Position numbers and translations under genes: made by a program. From assembly GCA_004802645.1 (NCBI GenBank), contig SRKS01000001.1, forward strand, positions 3,162,001-3,226,000: 64,000 nucleotides of DNA. The letters are read 5' to 3'. The stretch is from Amesomyces nigricolor. Lineage: Eukaryota; Ascomycota; Sordariomycetes; Sordariales; Chaetomiaceae. The notes under the pieces were generated by a model that worked only from the letters and a program-made list of their open reading frames with translations, was not told the DNA's origin and ran no database searches. This document shows positions 31,598 through 41,132 of the stretch, one piece after another (position 1 is the stretch's first letter; every line of letters starts with the position of its first letter).

Positions 31598-34500
31598 ATG
31601 GCACCAGACACAAGCACGAACGGTGTAGCGGACGGAACTGTCCATCCCGAGAGTCATGGAACCGGGGGTATGGATGGGGACAACAAGATGGATGTGGCAT
31701 CTCCGATGGCCGTCGACGACCCGGACATGAACTCGACAATTGATCGGCTTGCCAACGGATCGGCAACAACAAATGGCCTGACGAGTCTCGGGAGAAAGCG
31801 CAAGTCGCATGATGATAGCGCAGAATCCGACAGTCTTGAGCCAGCAAGCGCCCGGGGAGGCGTCAAGAAGGCCAAGCTGGCCGACGGCGACGAGAAGGGG
31901 GCAACAGCACACACCTCGTCAAATCGGGAGGAGAGTTACTTGCCTAGGGAGGTCTGGTGTCATATCTTCACTTTTTGTCCCCCCAAATCCCTAGGCAATC
32001 TGTTGGTCGTCAACAAATTGTTCAACATCTCCCTTGATCCCGCCTCGACAGTTCAAGATGGCGGCCTGGGTGCTCAGCACACCTTGTCTTCTCTGGAGCC
32101 GAACGCCATCTGGCAAGCCTCCAGGCGGCTCTTTTGGCCTCAGATGCCTGCTCCTCTCCGGTCAAAGACCGAACTTGACATGTGGCGGTTGGCATGCTCA
32201 TTCAGGTGTCAAGAGTGCGGGAAGCGCTGTGCTCAAGGCCAGACTGCTCCCCCCGATCCCCGCCGCCCTGGCCCAGGGCCAGACGGCGTGGCCGCAATAT
32301 GGGCCTTTGGCCGCCGCATGTGCGGCCCTTGTTTTCTCAAGAACTCGGTCAAGGTAAGTGAATGGATGGCTTCCCTTGCCGTGGAAGGGGAGAGAGGAGA
32401 GTTTGCTGACTTTTTGCAGGAGATCGATCTGCTCCTATCCTCGTCTGTTCCGTCTGCGATCATGGCTGCGCTCCCGTTCGTCTTCGTCACACCGGACCTC
32501 AATGTCTTCTCGGCCACTACGCTTGAGCAGGGTCAGCTGCCCGCAGGGCTGCAGGTCACCAAGCTGTTTTCTTCGTCGGATGTTGAGGCGCTCAAGCAAG
32601 AATTCCTCCAGGTCAAGGACATGGGCCAAGGGACAGTGAGCGAGTGGCTCAAGGGCCTCGACGGCCGAGGCAGCGCCATGCAGCACGATGCCTCGAAGTG
32701 GGAGAAGTGGGAATCTGCTGGCGGTACCGCCAAAATGCGCGCCCAGCTCTATCCGGGATTTGTGAGGAAGCCTTTGGTCTCACTCCCGCAAAAGCCAACC
32801 ACCGCTCCGATCCCCGTGGTAATTCCAAGCTTCCCCATTACGCCCATCTCTCGCCAGCCTCCCAATCCCTATGGCCGTCAAGAGCGGTCTGCAGATGAGG
32901 TTGCCGCGCTGAAAGCTGCTCGGAAGGCAGAGATTGAGCGACGCGCCTTGCTCCTGGACCCCCCCTTGACAGCTGATGTCCTTAACCATATCCCTTCGTT
33001 CCAGGCCGCCACGCATATTGTCACTCCGTTGACCGACCAGGCATGGGAGCTCCTGAAGCCGCGACTCTTAGCGCAGCGAGCAGACGCCGAGAGGGCAGGA
33101 GAGGCTGAGCGCAACGCCGACTCCCAGATGGCGCAGGAAGCCCAGATTTCACCACATCTTGAGACAACTTTGGCTTCCACCAAGGAGGCTCGAGACCGTA
33201 TCGAGAAACTGTGGGAGGATGTGCAGGCGCCCTTGCGGGCCCAAATCTGCGGCTATGCCGACCAGGTTATTCGCGACAACTGGGCAACAGGAAAGAAGGT
33301 CAACAAGGAGAACTGCTCTCGATTCGCGGTTGAGTCTCTCCTGCACATTCGGAAATGCTTCTATGACGAAGTCGCAAGGGAGGCCAACGCTGCCAAAGCG
33401 GCGGGCAAGAAACCTCTCAGCGATCCCCCCGAGGGGCCGTTCACCCAGAAGCTCACCCTGGAGAACATGAAATGGATCTTTGACAACAGGATCAAGCCTT
33501 ACACCGAGCCCTTGCGCAAGGAGCCGTTCTATTGCAGCGCCTGCGAGGGGAGCATGAAGCCGTTCGGTTTTGAGGGCGTCATTCAACACTATGCAGCAAA
33601 GCACACAAGTGTCTTAAGCCGGGGCAATATGGTTGTACACTGGCGGGCCGAGTGGCCAGAGCACCCGCCCTTCAGCGCAACAACCCAACCAGCGAAACCC
33701 CCCTTCCAACCGCATGTCCCGACTCCGTTTCCCATCGGCGGCGGCGTGCCTCTTCCTCCTGGTTACAACTACCCACCGCCCCCTGGAACACCGGTGGCTG
33801 GTCCACCACCCGTCTACCCGCCTGCTATGGGATATGGGTACACTCCGCCGACTTACAACGAGTACTACCAGCCTCCGCCGGTGCCGCCGCAGATGCAACA
33901 GCCTTATCAAATGCAACCTCCGGGCCCTCCCCCTTTCAATTCCCAATCTTGGTTTGAGCAGCAACCTCCGTATGCCGATGCCCCGACACACTATCCTGGC
34001 TACCAACCACCAGGCGTGCCGTATCATCCGCCGGCCCCTGAAACGACACACGGCTACATGGTTCCACAAGGCGGGCAATTCGACTTTCAGCACAATCCTC
34101 ACCCGGCCAACAGTGCCATGGGACCATACGTTCCGCCGCAGCCACCGTCGCTCCAAAATCTCTACCAGTCCAAAGTGGCGGACATTGCTCGCAACTCGCG
34201 CGACGTTTGGCGTCTGTTGGGGGACATCAAGGATCTCCCTGGGGGCGTGAGGGTCTTCGTGACAATCCATCATCTGGTCAAGAGATTCCGGTCAAGGTTC
34301 TACGAGACGCCTACGTTGGCCATGTTCATCGACGGCTTGTCCAACAACAAGGAGATGCGGCCGGTGCGCAACGTCAACGGACTCGTCTGCAAAACATGCC
34401 ACCTGGGACTGAGCAACGCGGCTTCCATGGAGGGAGACAAGAAGTTCTTCTCTCTGCCTCAGCTGGCGAATCACTTCCAGTCTAGACATGTTGAGCCGAT

Positions 34501-36031
34501 GCAGAACAAGGCTCCGCTGCCGGACTGGGTGCTCGACATGGTCTTGCTTCCCGAGAATGCAGCCATCGCAGGTTTGGCCTCGGCAGTCAACGAGACACAG
34601 AAGGCACTGCTTGTGGCCGCCCTGCCGGCGGCATTTGCACCGCAGCCGCCTTCTTCTGTCCCACAGAGTCAGCCAGTATTCCAGGCCCCTCCACAAGAAC
34701 AACATCTTGTTGCTGCTCAAGCTCCATTACCCACACCGGTTCACACTCGCGAGGAGCCCAAAGCAAGCAGCGGCTATGCTGCAGCTCCTCTAAAAGTCGT
34801 GGGCAGGTCATCTGCTGCCACGCAGCCTGGCATACTTTCGAGTTACCCTAATTCGGGCCAAACCTCGCAGAGCGCGACCCCAGGACCTGTCTCGGAGAAT
34901 GGCCGTTCAACCGACGGCGACGGAGGCAGACAATCGTCGTCCCAGGGCTCAAGACGGGCCCCGGGCCAGAATGTGTCCAAGAACGCGAAGAAAGAAACCC
35001 GCAGGAGCAGACGCTGGAAAGTTCAAGGTGGTCACGATTCTGGTCAGGCAACTGAGAAGAGTTCCAATGCCGGCGGGAAGAAGGGTCGCGGCGAAGAAAG
35101 GGGTGCTCGTGGGATGCGTGCTGCGCTCCAGGGAGCGCCTGCCACGGGTCAATCCTCAACCAGGCCGGGCCGGGTTGTGACAACGGCTCCGCCGCTCCAG
35201 CAGGGGAGCAAACGTACGGCAGGCCCAGCGTTGAACGGGGATCAAGACCTTGACATCATGGCAGCATTGGAGTCCCGTCTCGAACTAAGGCCGCTGCCGC
35301 AGTTTGAAGGACATCAACAGGCACGTGCTGCGCCGACGAGCCAGGAAAGCCGTAAGCCTGTCATGGCGGCCGATTTGCGGCAATACGCTCCTGGGCCCTA
35401 CTCACGACAGGGTGACAGAGAGGCTCCTCCACCGCAAGACTCTCGGTATCAGGCTCCCGGGGAAGAGAGGGAGCCCAGCGGGAGACAGTTTGACAGCGCG
35501 TACTACCCCAGACCAGCGCCGGTCGAAAGGCGGGAGGACGCGCAACGGGCCCAGGCCGCCTACGTTGAACTCATCCCCCACCACCCCATCTCAGAAGAGC
35601 GCTCCGCCCCACCACCACCCCGGCAACCCGACGACCGCGCCCACCATACCCTCCCACCGCCAATCGAAGCCGAATACCGCCGCTACCCCGAGGAAGTGCG
35701 CATCGCGCGCCCCCCAACAGTCGAGACGTACGAAATCGTGCACGTCATCGACGGCGACAGAGAATACTACTACCGCCGGCCGGTCCGTCGCGAGCCCGAG
35801 CCGCCGAGGTATGTGTATGAGGAGCGGAGGGTGGTGCGCGATACGGGGGTGTATACTGCGTCGGCGCACGAGCCGGGGGTTGTGTATGCGCCTGTCTCGC
35901 GCGGGGGGGTGGTGCGTGAAGGGGGTTCTTCTGCTGTGGGCGGGGTGTCTAATGAGGGTTGGCAAGGGGGGCAGCGGAGGGCGGAGCAGGGGTTTTATGA
36001 GGAATATGATCCGAGGTTTCCGGCTGCTTAG
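31598..36031 (+). CDS. Large F-box-like protein with zinc-binding segments and Pro-rich region
   Basis: Exons: 31598..32353 and 32420..36031, 1455 residues. The 66-bp intron is in frame and has no stop, but carries GTAAGT, TGCTGAC and TTTTGCAG, so I treat it as spliced. Order: acidic N-terminus with a basic patch GRKRKSH (65-71); F-box-like YLPREVWCHIFTFCPPKSL (about 113-147); a Cys-rich cluster C200, C204, C207, C211 with C242 and C245 (MCGPC); a helical charged middle; a C2H2-like segment FYCSACEGSMKPFGFEGVIQ; a Pro/Tyr-rich stretch (PPGYNYPPPPGTP); a second C2H2-like segment VCKTCHLGLSN...NHFQSRH; then a long charged disordered tail. F-box proteins usually link substrates to SCF ubiquitin ligases, and the zinc segments suggest a nuclear protein, but I do not recognise a named orthologue and the function is open. 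Confidence 0.85.
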   Translation: MAPDTSTNGVADGTVHPESHGTGGMDGDNKMDVASPMAVDDPDMNSTIDRLANGSATTNGLTSLGRKRKSHDDSAESDSLEPASARGGVKKAKLADGDEKGATAHTSSNREESYLPREVWCHIFTFCPPKSLGNLLVVNKLFNISLDPASTVQDGGLGAQHTLSSLEPNAIWQASRRLFWPQMPAPLRSKTELDMWRLACSFRCQECGKRCAQGQTAPPDPRRPGPGPDGVAAIWAFGRRMCGPCFLKNSVKVSEWMASLAVEGERGEFADFLQEIDLLLSSSVPSAIMAALPFVFVTPDLNVFSATTLEQGQLPAGLQVTKLFSSSDVEALKQEFLQVKDMGQGTVSEWLKGLDGRGSAMQHDASKWEKWESAGGTAKMRAQLYPGFVRKPLVSLPQKPTTAPIPVVIPSFPITPISRQPPNPYGRQERSADEVAALKAARKAEIERRALLLDPPLTADVLNHIPSFQAATHIVTPLTDQAWELLKPRLLAQRADAERAGEAERNADSQMAQEAQISPHLETTLASTKEARDRIEKLWEDVQAPLRAQICGYADQVIRDNWATGKKVNKENCSRFAVESLLHIRKCFYDEVAREANAAKAAGKKPLSDPPEGPFTQKLTLENMKWIFDNRIKPYTEPLRKEPFYCSACEGSMKPFGFEGVIQHYAAKHTSVLSRGNMVVHWRAEWPEHPPFSATTQPAKPPFQPHVPTPFPIGGGVPLPPGYNYPPPPGTPVAGPPPVYPPAMGYGYTPPTYNEYYQPPPVPPQMQQPYQMQPPGPPPFNSQSWFEQQPPYADAPTHYPGYQPPGVPYHPPAPETTHGYMVPQGGQFDFQHNPHPANSAMGPYVPPQPPSLQNLYQSKVADIARNSRDVWRLLGDIKDLPGGVRVFVTIHHLVKRFRSRFYETPTLAMFIDGLSNNKEMRPVRNVNGLVCKTCHLGLSNAASMEGDKKFFSLPQLANHFQSRHVEPMQNKAPLPDWVLDMVLLPENAAIAGLASAVNETQKALLVAALPAAFAPQPPSSVPQSQPVFQAPPQEQHLVAAQAPLPTPVHTREEPKASSGYAAAPLKVVGRSSAATQPGILSSYPNSGQTSQSATPGPVSENGRSTDGDGGRQSSSQGSRRAPGQNVSKNAKKETRRSRRWKVQGGHDSGQATEKSSNAGGKKGRGEERGARGMRAALQGAPATGQSSTRPGRVVTTAPPLQQGSKRTAGPALNGDQDLDIMAALESRLELRPLPQFEGHQQARAAPTSQESRKPVMAADLRQYAPGPYSRQGDREAPPPQDSRYQAPGEEREPSGRQFDSAYYPRPAPVERREDAQRAQAAYVELIPHHPISEERSAPPPPRQPDDRAHHTLPPPIEAEYRRYPEEVRIARPPTVETYEIVHVIDGDREYYYRRPVRREPEPPRYVYEERRVVRDTGVYTASAHEPGVVYAPVSRGGVVREGGSSAVGGVSNEGWQGGQRRAEQGFYEEYDPRFPAA

Positions 36032-37204
36032 GGGAGGGCTGGTTCGGTTTGTTATGAGATGTATGGTCGGGAGGTGATGGTGGATTGATGATGGGAAAGG
36101 TTGGCTGAGGAGCCATGATATTGGGATTTTGAGAGGGTAATGGTGGTGGTATTTTTCTTGCGGGAAATGCGCCTGGTTGTTGGGTGTATGAAGGAACAGC
36201 TTTGCTACGAAGTACTGAGCACTGTTGGGATGTTAATGAGGGTGAGGGGTTGGAGGGGATGTAAGTAGCTAGGCGACTGGCTTTAACGCCGGCTGGCGAG
36301 GATAGCCCGTCGATTAGCAGAATATGCCGCGAGGCCTAATCAGAAGTTCTCGATGTTGACTGACATGGAAGAGGCGTTGTCAGGTGCTGCGGCCCAACCC
36401 AAGGGGCTGGGTGATGCTTGGCTTCCTCCGCCACGCCGGCTCCCGTGGCTTTCCCAAAATCTTGGTTCCTTGTCCATGCAAGCAGCGCGGATCAAGATCC
36501 CTGCCTTCCATTGTTCGTATCCTCCTTTGAGACGGTAACGTTACTTGTTGGTTGGCCTTCCCCAAGGACGTGTGACGCAGATCCGATCTGCTGGATTGCC
36601 AACCGCCGATTGTTCCCGTCTCAGATGGTGTTGGTGGGCCGCCGTTTCAGCCCGCTGACTGGCCAGCGTCAAGATGGTCCTGGCGGCTTTGAAAGGGGGA
36701 CAGCCAGTCACGTCCACTGCTGAGGATGAAACGAAACGGCTGCAAGGGGAGGCTTGGCCGGTCTGAACTGGATGGCTTACACATCCGCAGCAGATCCAAC
36801 ACCTCTTCTCGACCAATCCTCGCCTTAGCATCGCACTGCCTCTAAACTGGTTGGGCGGAGGCGGGCGAGCGAGAGGGAGGCCCTCGATCAAAGGATTGTC
36901 TCCATTGTCATGGGGGCGGTTGCCTCCAGAGCCCTGCTGCGTGTGTGCTATATATCTGTCATGAGGTCTGCTTTTCGGACGGCTTTGTGTCACTCCCCAT
37001 CTCGTGCTACATCTTCTCGTTCATTGTCCTCTTGTTACTGTTGTTGGTGCTTGCTTTTATATATAAATCGGCGGTTACCATTCCTTTCTACACATCACTA
37101 CCAATAGACATTTTATTCACAACCGAGTTGATCTTGGTCATATTTTCGCTTCAACACCCTCATAGACTTTTTGAAACCAGCATCACCGTCCTCCAACAGC
37201 AACC
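36032..37204. other. Intergenic with TATA-like promoter of the secreted-protein gene
   Basis: 1.17 kb. A TATA-like run TATATATAAA at about 37058-37067 lies about 140 bp upstream of the next start codon, which fits an inducible gene. No coding sequence recognised. Confidence 0.55.
37058..37067 (+). promoter_or_regulatory. TATA-like element upstream of the secreted-protein gene
   Basis: TATATATAAA about 138 bp before the ATG at 37205, followed by a pyrimidine-rich leader. Position and sequence fit a core promoter; not tested. Confidence 0.4.
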
Positions 37205-37958
37205 ATGCGCCCCCAATACCTCTCCGCCCTCCTCCTCAGCAGCCTAGCCGCCGCCTGCCCCATCGTCAACAAGCCAACCCCCACAACAACAACAGCCGCC
37301 CCCGCCGCCGCCACCACCACCACCACCCCGGGATCCAACACCGGCGGTGGTGGTGGCTCCGGCCCCTCTGTCACAACCGAACAGATCCTAGCCATCATGC
37401 CCAAGTCCAAGTCATGCGACGGCGCCAAGTTCCCCGAGGAATGCCGCACCGCCACGGCTGCAGCCCCCTTCATCGCCGGGGCATGTGCAAAGTACAACCT
37501 CAACACCGCTGAATGCGCCGCCACCATCGCGCTCATGGCCGTCGAGAGCGGGGAGTTGAAGTACAAGCATAACGTCTTCCCCGGACGGGCGGGACAGGGC
37601 ACGGCGAATATGATGATGCTCAAGGTCAGTTCTTTTCCCTCGGGCTTCTGCCCCTCTTGTTACAGGTTTGACTAACACCGTCCAGTTCGTCACCGAGTAC
37701 GCCACCGGCATCCACGGTGCCACTGCGGTCGCCGGCAAGGAGCCCAACGCCGTGCTCGCCATGGTGACGGACGACAACTACAACTTTGGCTCGGCCGCGT
37801 GGTATCTGGTCACATATTGCAAGAATGGCGAACGCGAAGCGCTCCAGAAGGGCGACGACGCCGGCTGGTTGAAGTACCATGAGTGTATCGGTGTGGATGG
37901 GAACGCTCCCGATCGGATGCCGTTTTGGGTGGAGGCGAAGAAGGCTTTTGGCTTGTAG
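37205..37958 (+). CDS. Small secreted protein, Thr/Gly linker plus conserved Cys domain
   Basis: Exons: 37205..37624 and 37686..37958 with a 61-bp intron; 230 residues. A signal peptide is likely at 1-17 (MRPQYLSALLLSSLAAA). Residues 24-53 are a Thr/Ala then Gly linker, typical of O-glycosylated spacers. The C-terminal domain (about 55-230) has six Cys (71, 80, 94, 104, 185, 207), consistent with three disulfides, and a conserved-looking ALMAVESGELKYKHNVFPG followed by RAGQGTANMM. That pattern (a Glu at the end of a helix, then a G-x-G loop) recalls lysozyme/transglycosylase folds, but this is only a resemblance. I do not recognise a named family. The ATG is in good context (AGCAACCATGCG). 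Confidence 0.85.
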
Positions 37959-38297
37959 GGTCAGGGACTGTGTAGATGATGGGGAATAGGGGGCAACGGA
38001 AAGAGATGGAACCGGATGCTTGGGCGTCTAAAAAGGCTAACTAACAACTAGAAGTTTATGAGCGATGGCTTGCGTTTCTCGCTTGTAATTATTTATACAC
38101 TGATGAACAAACATGGACAATGAATGAGATAAAAACTCCCTTCTTAACTTCAACTCTGATCAAACTCGTGAAAAGCACCCGTTACCTCAACTTGACTGCC
38201 CACCACCTTGCTACTTCTTTTCCCCTTTTCTCAAAATGCTGACCGTTGCCCTCCATTAACCATAACCCCCGTTGCTCATCGCTAGTACGTTACCGTC
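37959..38297. other. Convergent intergenic region
   Basis: 339 bp between the secreted-protein gene and the Thr-rich repeat gene; AT-richer than its surroundings. Nothing recognised. Confidence 0.6.
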
Positions 38298-40241
38298 CTA
38301 CGCCTCATCGTCCGAGCACTCCTCGTCATCACCCGTGGGCGTAGCCAAACCCGACTTCGTGGTTGCGGTAGCCGGTAGCTTGGTCGTCGTCGTGGCCTCA
38401 TCGTCTGAGCAGTCCGAGTCGTCGTCGTCGTCCGTAGGAACCGCAGTGCTGCTTGCGGCCGGTGCGTCCGACTTGGATGTCACAGCAATGGTTTTGAGCG
38501 TGGTTTCGGCCGGGTGCTCCGAGTCCTTGGACGTAGGAACGGCCGTGCCAGTTGGGAATGGGACAACAACGGTTATCGTGGTTACGCCTGGGTGCCCCGA
38601 GTCGTCGTCGGATGTGGGAGCGGCTGTGCCAGATGGGACCGGGGAGTCCGTCTTGGTCACAATAACGGTGACTGTGGTCTCGGACGGGTACTCAGAGTCG
38701 TCGGATGAGGGAGCAGCCGTGCCACTGGGGGCCGGGGAGTCCGACTTGGAGGTCACAGGAATGGCGATCGTAGTTTCGGCCGGGTACTCAGAGTCGTCGG
38801 ACGTGGGGCCAGCCGCGCTCGACGTAGCGGCGGCGCCCGTGCTCGTCTCGTCTTCCTCGCAGTCAGAGTCAGACTCCGTGGCCGATGCCGTGGCAGCCGC
38901 GCTGGTTGTGTCAGGGGTGTCCGAGCCCAAAGCTGTAGTAGCAACCTTGGTGGTGTCAGGGCCGTCTGAGCCCGATGCCGTGGTAGCGACCTTAGTGGTG
39001 GCAGGGATGTCCGAGCCCGTAGCCACGTCGGTTGTGTCAGGGTAGTCCGACTTGGAAGTTGGCTCGGCCTTGTCAGTGGTTGTAGCTGGGTATTCCGAGT
39101 CAGACGTTGGCTCAACCGCGCCCGATGTCGCGGTGGCTGTGGCAGTCGCGTCGTCGTCCTCATCACAGTCAGTCTCCGACACAGTAGCAGCCGTGCTTGT
39201 TGTGTCAGGGAGATCCGAGCCCGAGGCTGTAGTCGCAGCCTTGGTTGTGTTGGGGAGGTCTGATCCTGTTGCAGTGGTGTCCACGCCGGTTGTGGCTGGG
39301 TATTCCGAGTCGGAGGTCGGCTCAGCCGCGCCCGAGGTTGCGGTGGCAATGCTGGTCTCGTCGTCGTCCTCGTCGCAGTCAGTCTCCGATGCAGTGGCCG
39401 CCGCAGTCGTTGTGCCAGAGGCGTCCGAGCCCGATGCTGTGGTAGCCACGCCGGTCGTGCCAGGGAGATCAGAGCCGGATGCCGTGGTAGCCGCGTCGGT
39501 TGTGGCTGGGTATTCCGAGTCAGACGTCGGTTCAGCCCCGCCCGATGTCCCCGTGGCCGTGGCCGTGGCCGTGGCAGTCTCATCCTCATCATCACAGTCG
39601 GTTTCCGACGCCGTGGCAGTGGAGCCAGTGGCAGTCGAATCGGTGGCAGTCACGCTGGTGGTGTCAGGGATCTCTGAGTCCGACGCTGAAGTAGTCGAGC
39701 CCCATGTTGAAGTGGCGAGATCGGTTGTGTCCGAGCATTCTGATTCTGTTACCGTGGCAGTGGGATACTCGGTCGTGTCTGAGCATTCTGATTCTGTTAC
39801 CGTGGCAGTGGGATACTCGGTCGTGTCTGAGCATTCTGATTCCGTTGCCGTGGCAGTGGGATACTCGGTCGTGTCTGAGCACTCCGACTCTGTTGCCGTG
39901 GTTGTCGGGATGTCTGAGCATTCCGACTCCGTGGGAAGACCAGTGGTATCCGGGCAGTTGGAGGCTGAGGGGGTTGGAGTCCAGTCCGAGATCGTGGTGG
40001 CCCCGCTGGTGTAGATCTCGGTTGTGTCGTAGCATTCCGAGGCCGATGGCAAAGTCACGATATCGGTGGTCTCCGTGCATTCTAAGGCTGTCGATGTAGG
40101 TGTCCAGTTCGAGATCGTGGTGGCCCCGCTGGCGTCGGCATACTCCCTCCGCCAGTCGGCAGCTGGCAGGGCAGCCACTCCCGGTGCCTCCAGGAGTGCT
40201 CCCACCAGCAAGAGGGCGGCTTGACTGAGCCTTTGCATCAT
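38298..40241 (-). CDS. Secreted Thr/Ser/Asp-rich repeat protein
   Basis: Single exon, 647 residues. A signal peptide is likely at 1-24 (hydrophobic core AALLLVGALL, then PGVAA). The rest is built of related short repeats. Near the N-terminus a 16-residue unit of the type TESECSDTTEYPTATV is repeated about four times, with one Cys each; the middle and end hold looser units of the type ASGSDxPDTTxVATT and pairs of acidic blocks (CDEDDDE). This composition predicts dense O-glycosylation and a cell-wall or extracellular role (adhesin- or mucin-like). The C-terminus ends in the acidic EECSDDEA without a hydrophobic GPI signal, so a GPI anchor is not supported. The antisense strand is open for 960 bp because of the repeat codons, but this is a shadow. 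Confidence 0.8.
   Translation of the reverse strand: MMQRLSQAALLLVGALLEAPGVAALPAADWRREYADASGATTISNWTPTSTALECTETTDIVTLPSASECYDTTEIYTSGATTISDWTPTPSASNCPDTTGLPTESECSDIPTTTATESECSDTTEYPTATATESECSDTTEYPTATVTESECSDTTEYPTATVTESECSDTTDLATSTWGSTTSASDSEIPDTTSVTATDSTATGSTATASETDCDDEDETATATATATGTSGGAEPTSDSEYPATTDAATTASGSDLPGTTGVATTASGSDASGTTTAAATASETDCDEDDDETSIATATSGAAEPTSDSEYPATTGVDTTATGSDLPNTTKAATTASGSDLPDTTSTAATVSETDCDEDDDATATATATSGAVEPTSDSEYPATTTDKAEPTSKSDYPDTTDVATGSDIPATTKVATTASGSDGPDTTKVATTALGSDTPDTTSAAATASATESDSDCEEDETSTGAAATSSAAGPTSDDSEYPAETTIAIPVTSKSDSPAPSGTAAPSSDDSEYPSETTVTVIVTKTDSPVPSGTAAPTSDDDSGHPGVTTITVVVPFPTGTAVPTSKDSEHPAETTLKTIAVTSKSDAPAASSTAVPTDDDDDSDCSDDEATTTTKLPATATTKSGLATPTGDDEECSDDEA
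39727..39918 (-). repeat. Four tandem copies of a 48-bp coding repeat
   Basis: Units start at 39727, 39775, 39823 and 39871; the first three differ at only a few positions and the fourth is degenerate at its end. Each unit encodes 16 residues, so copy number can change without shifting the frame. Confidence 0.85.
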
Positions 40242-41132
40242 GGCGACCGAATCAACTCCCCTTCAAATGAATGAGTGGCAAAGCGAAGGTGACTTGAGTC
40301 AACTCCGCTTAAGATAAATGAGTGACGAAGCGAGGGCGAATAAGCCAACTCGCTTGAGACGAATGAGTGACAAAACGAAGGGCTGTCGCTGGCTGTAGTC
40401 AAATCGCAAACACCATGATGTCCAGCGCCGCGGCCTTTAAGGGGCGCAAACAAAAGGAACCCGGTACCGCGCCCCATACTCGAATGACGGCAGAAGGCAT
40501 CTCATGTTGGGATGGAAATTAAGGGTATCGACATGAGGATAGAAACGAGGTCGGCGGGGATGTGTTTCAGGCGTTCTCTTATAAGTCGGGCCGTTGGACA
40601 ATATCGCCGGCGGTTCTTGCGCCTGCGCAGTCAGCTGGGTGAGCCCGATGCCACGCTCATTGACACGGCACACAACGCAACGCGGCCAGGGACTCAATCT
40701 AAACCATCAGGTATGCGGCCAAGCATCCCGCTCCCCGCAGCGCAACATCGACGCCAAACACCGGTGCCGGTCCGGGGCACGGCGTCTTGGTGGTACAATA
40801 GGGCCGAATGCGCACGGGGTGGGCTGCAGGACTAGTCCTCGCTTTGTCCCCTTGGACAAGGGGGTGTCAGCTATTTGGAGTGCGCTCCTTCGAGAAGGGC
40901 CACGGAAGCCATAATAAAGCAGCTACAACTCGGATTCAATTCAACGTTCCTGAAGAGAGGGGTATTGCGATATACACACCACGAACCAACCCGCCAACCG
41001 CCACACCAACATCCCAGACGTCATCCCAGGCGCGCCTCTCCGGCATCTTCGTTGCCTTGCTTTTCTTTGTCTTTGTCTTTGCTTTCATTCCTGCCCTTCC
41101 AATGCAGCGATAAACTCTGAGCAGATCGAGGT
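40242..41132. other. Intergenic, tandem minus-strand genes
   Basis: 891 bp: promoter of the Thr-rich repeat gene (with the 47-bp repeats) and the 3' region of the Zn2Cys6 gene. No other gene recognised. Confidence 0.6.
40252..40388. repeat. Three tandem copies of a ~47-bp repeat just upstream of the Thr-rich gene
   Basis: Imperfect copies begin at 40252, 40299 and 40345. Shared core on the plus strand: CAACTC, CGCTT or CCCTT, then AATGAGTG and AAGCGA. The first copy begins about 10 bp upstream of the start codon at 40241, so the array occupies the 5' leader or core promoter. It is not the same as the coding repeat. Confidence 0.75.

Noticed and set aside
39052..40014. Long plus-strand frames opposite the Thr-rich repeat gene
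   Set aside because: They arise from repeated codons on the other strand; Val/Ser repeats without a signal peptide are a shadow of the real repeat protein.
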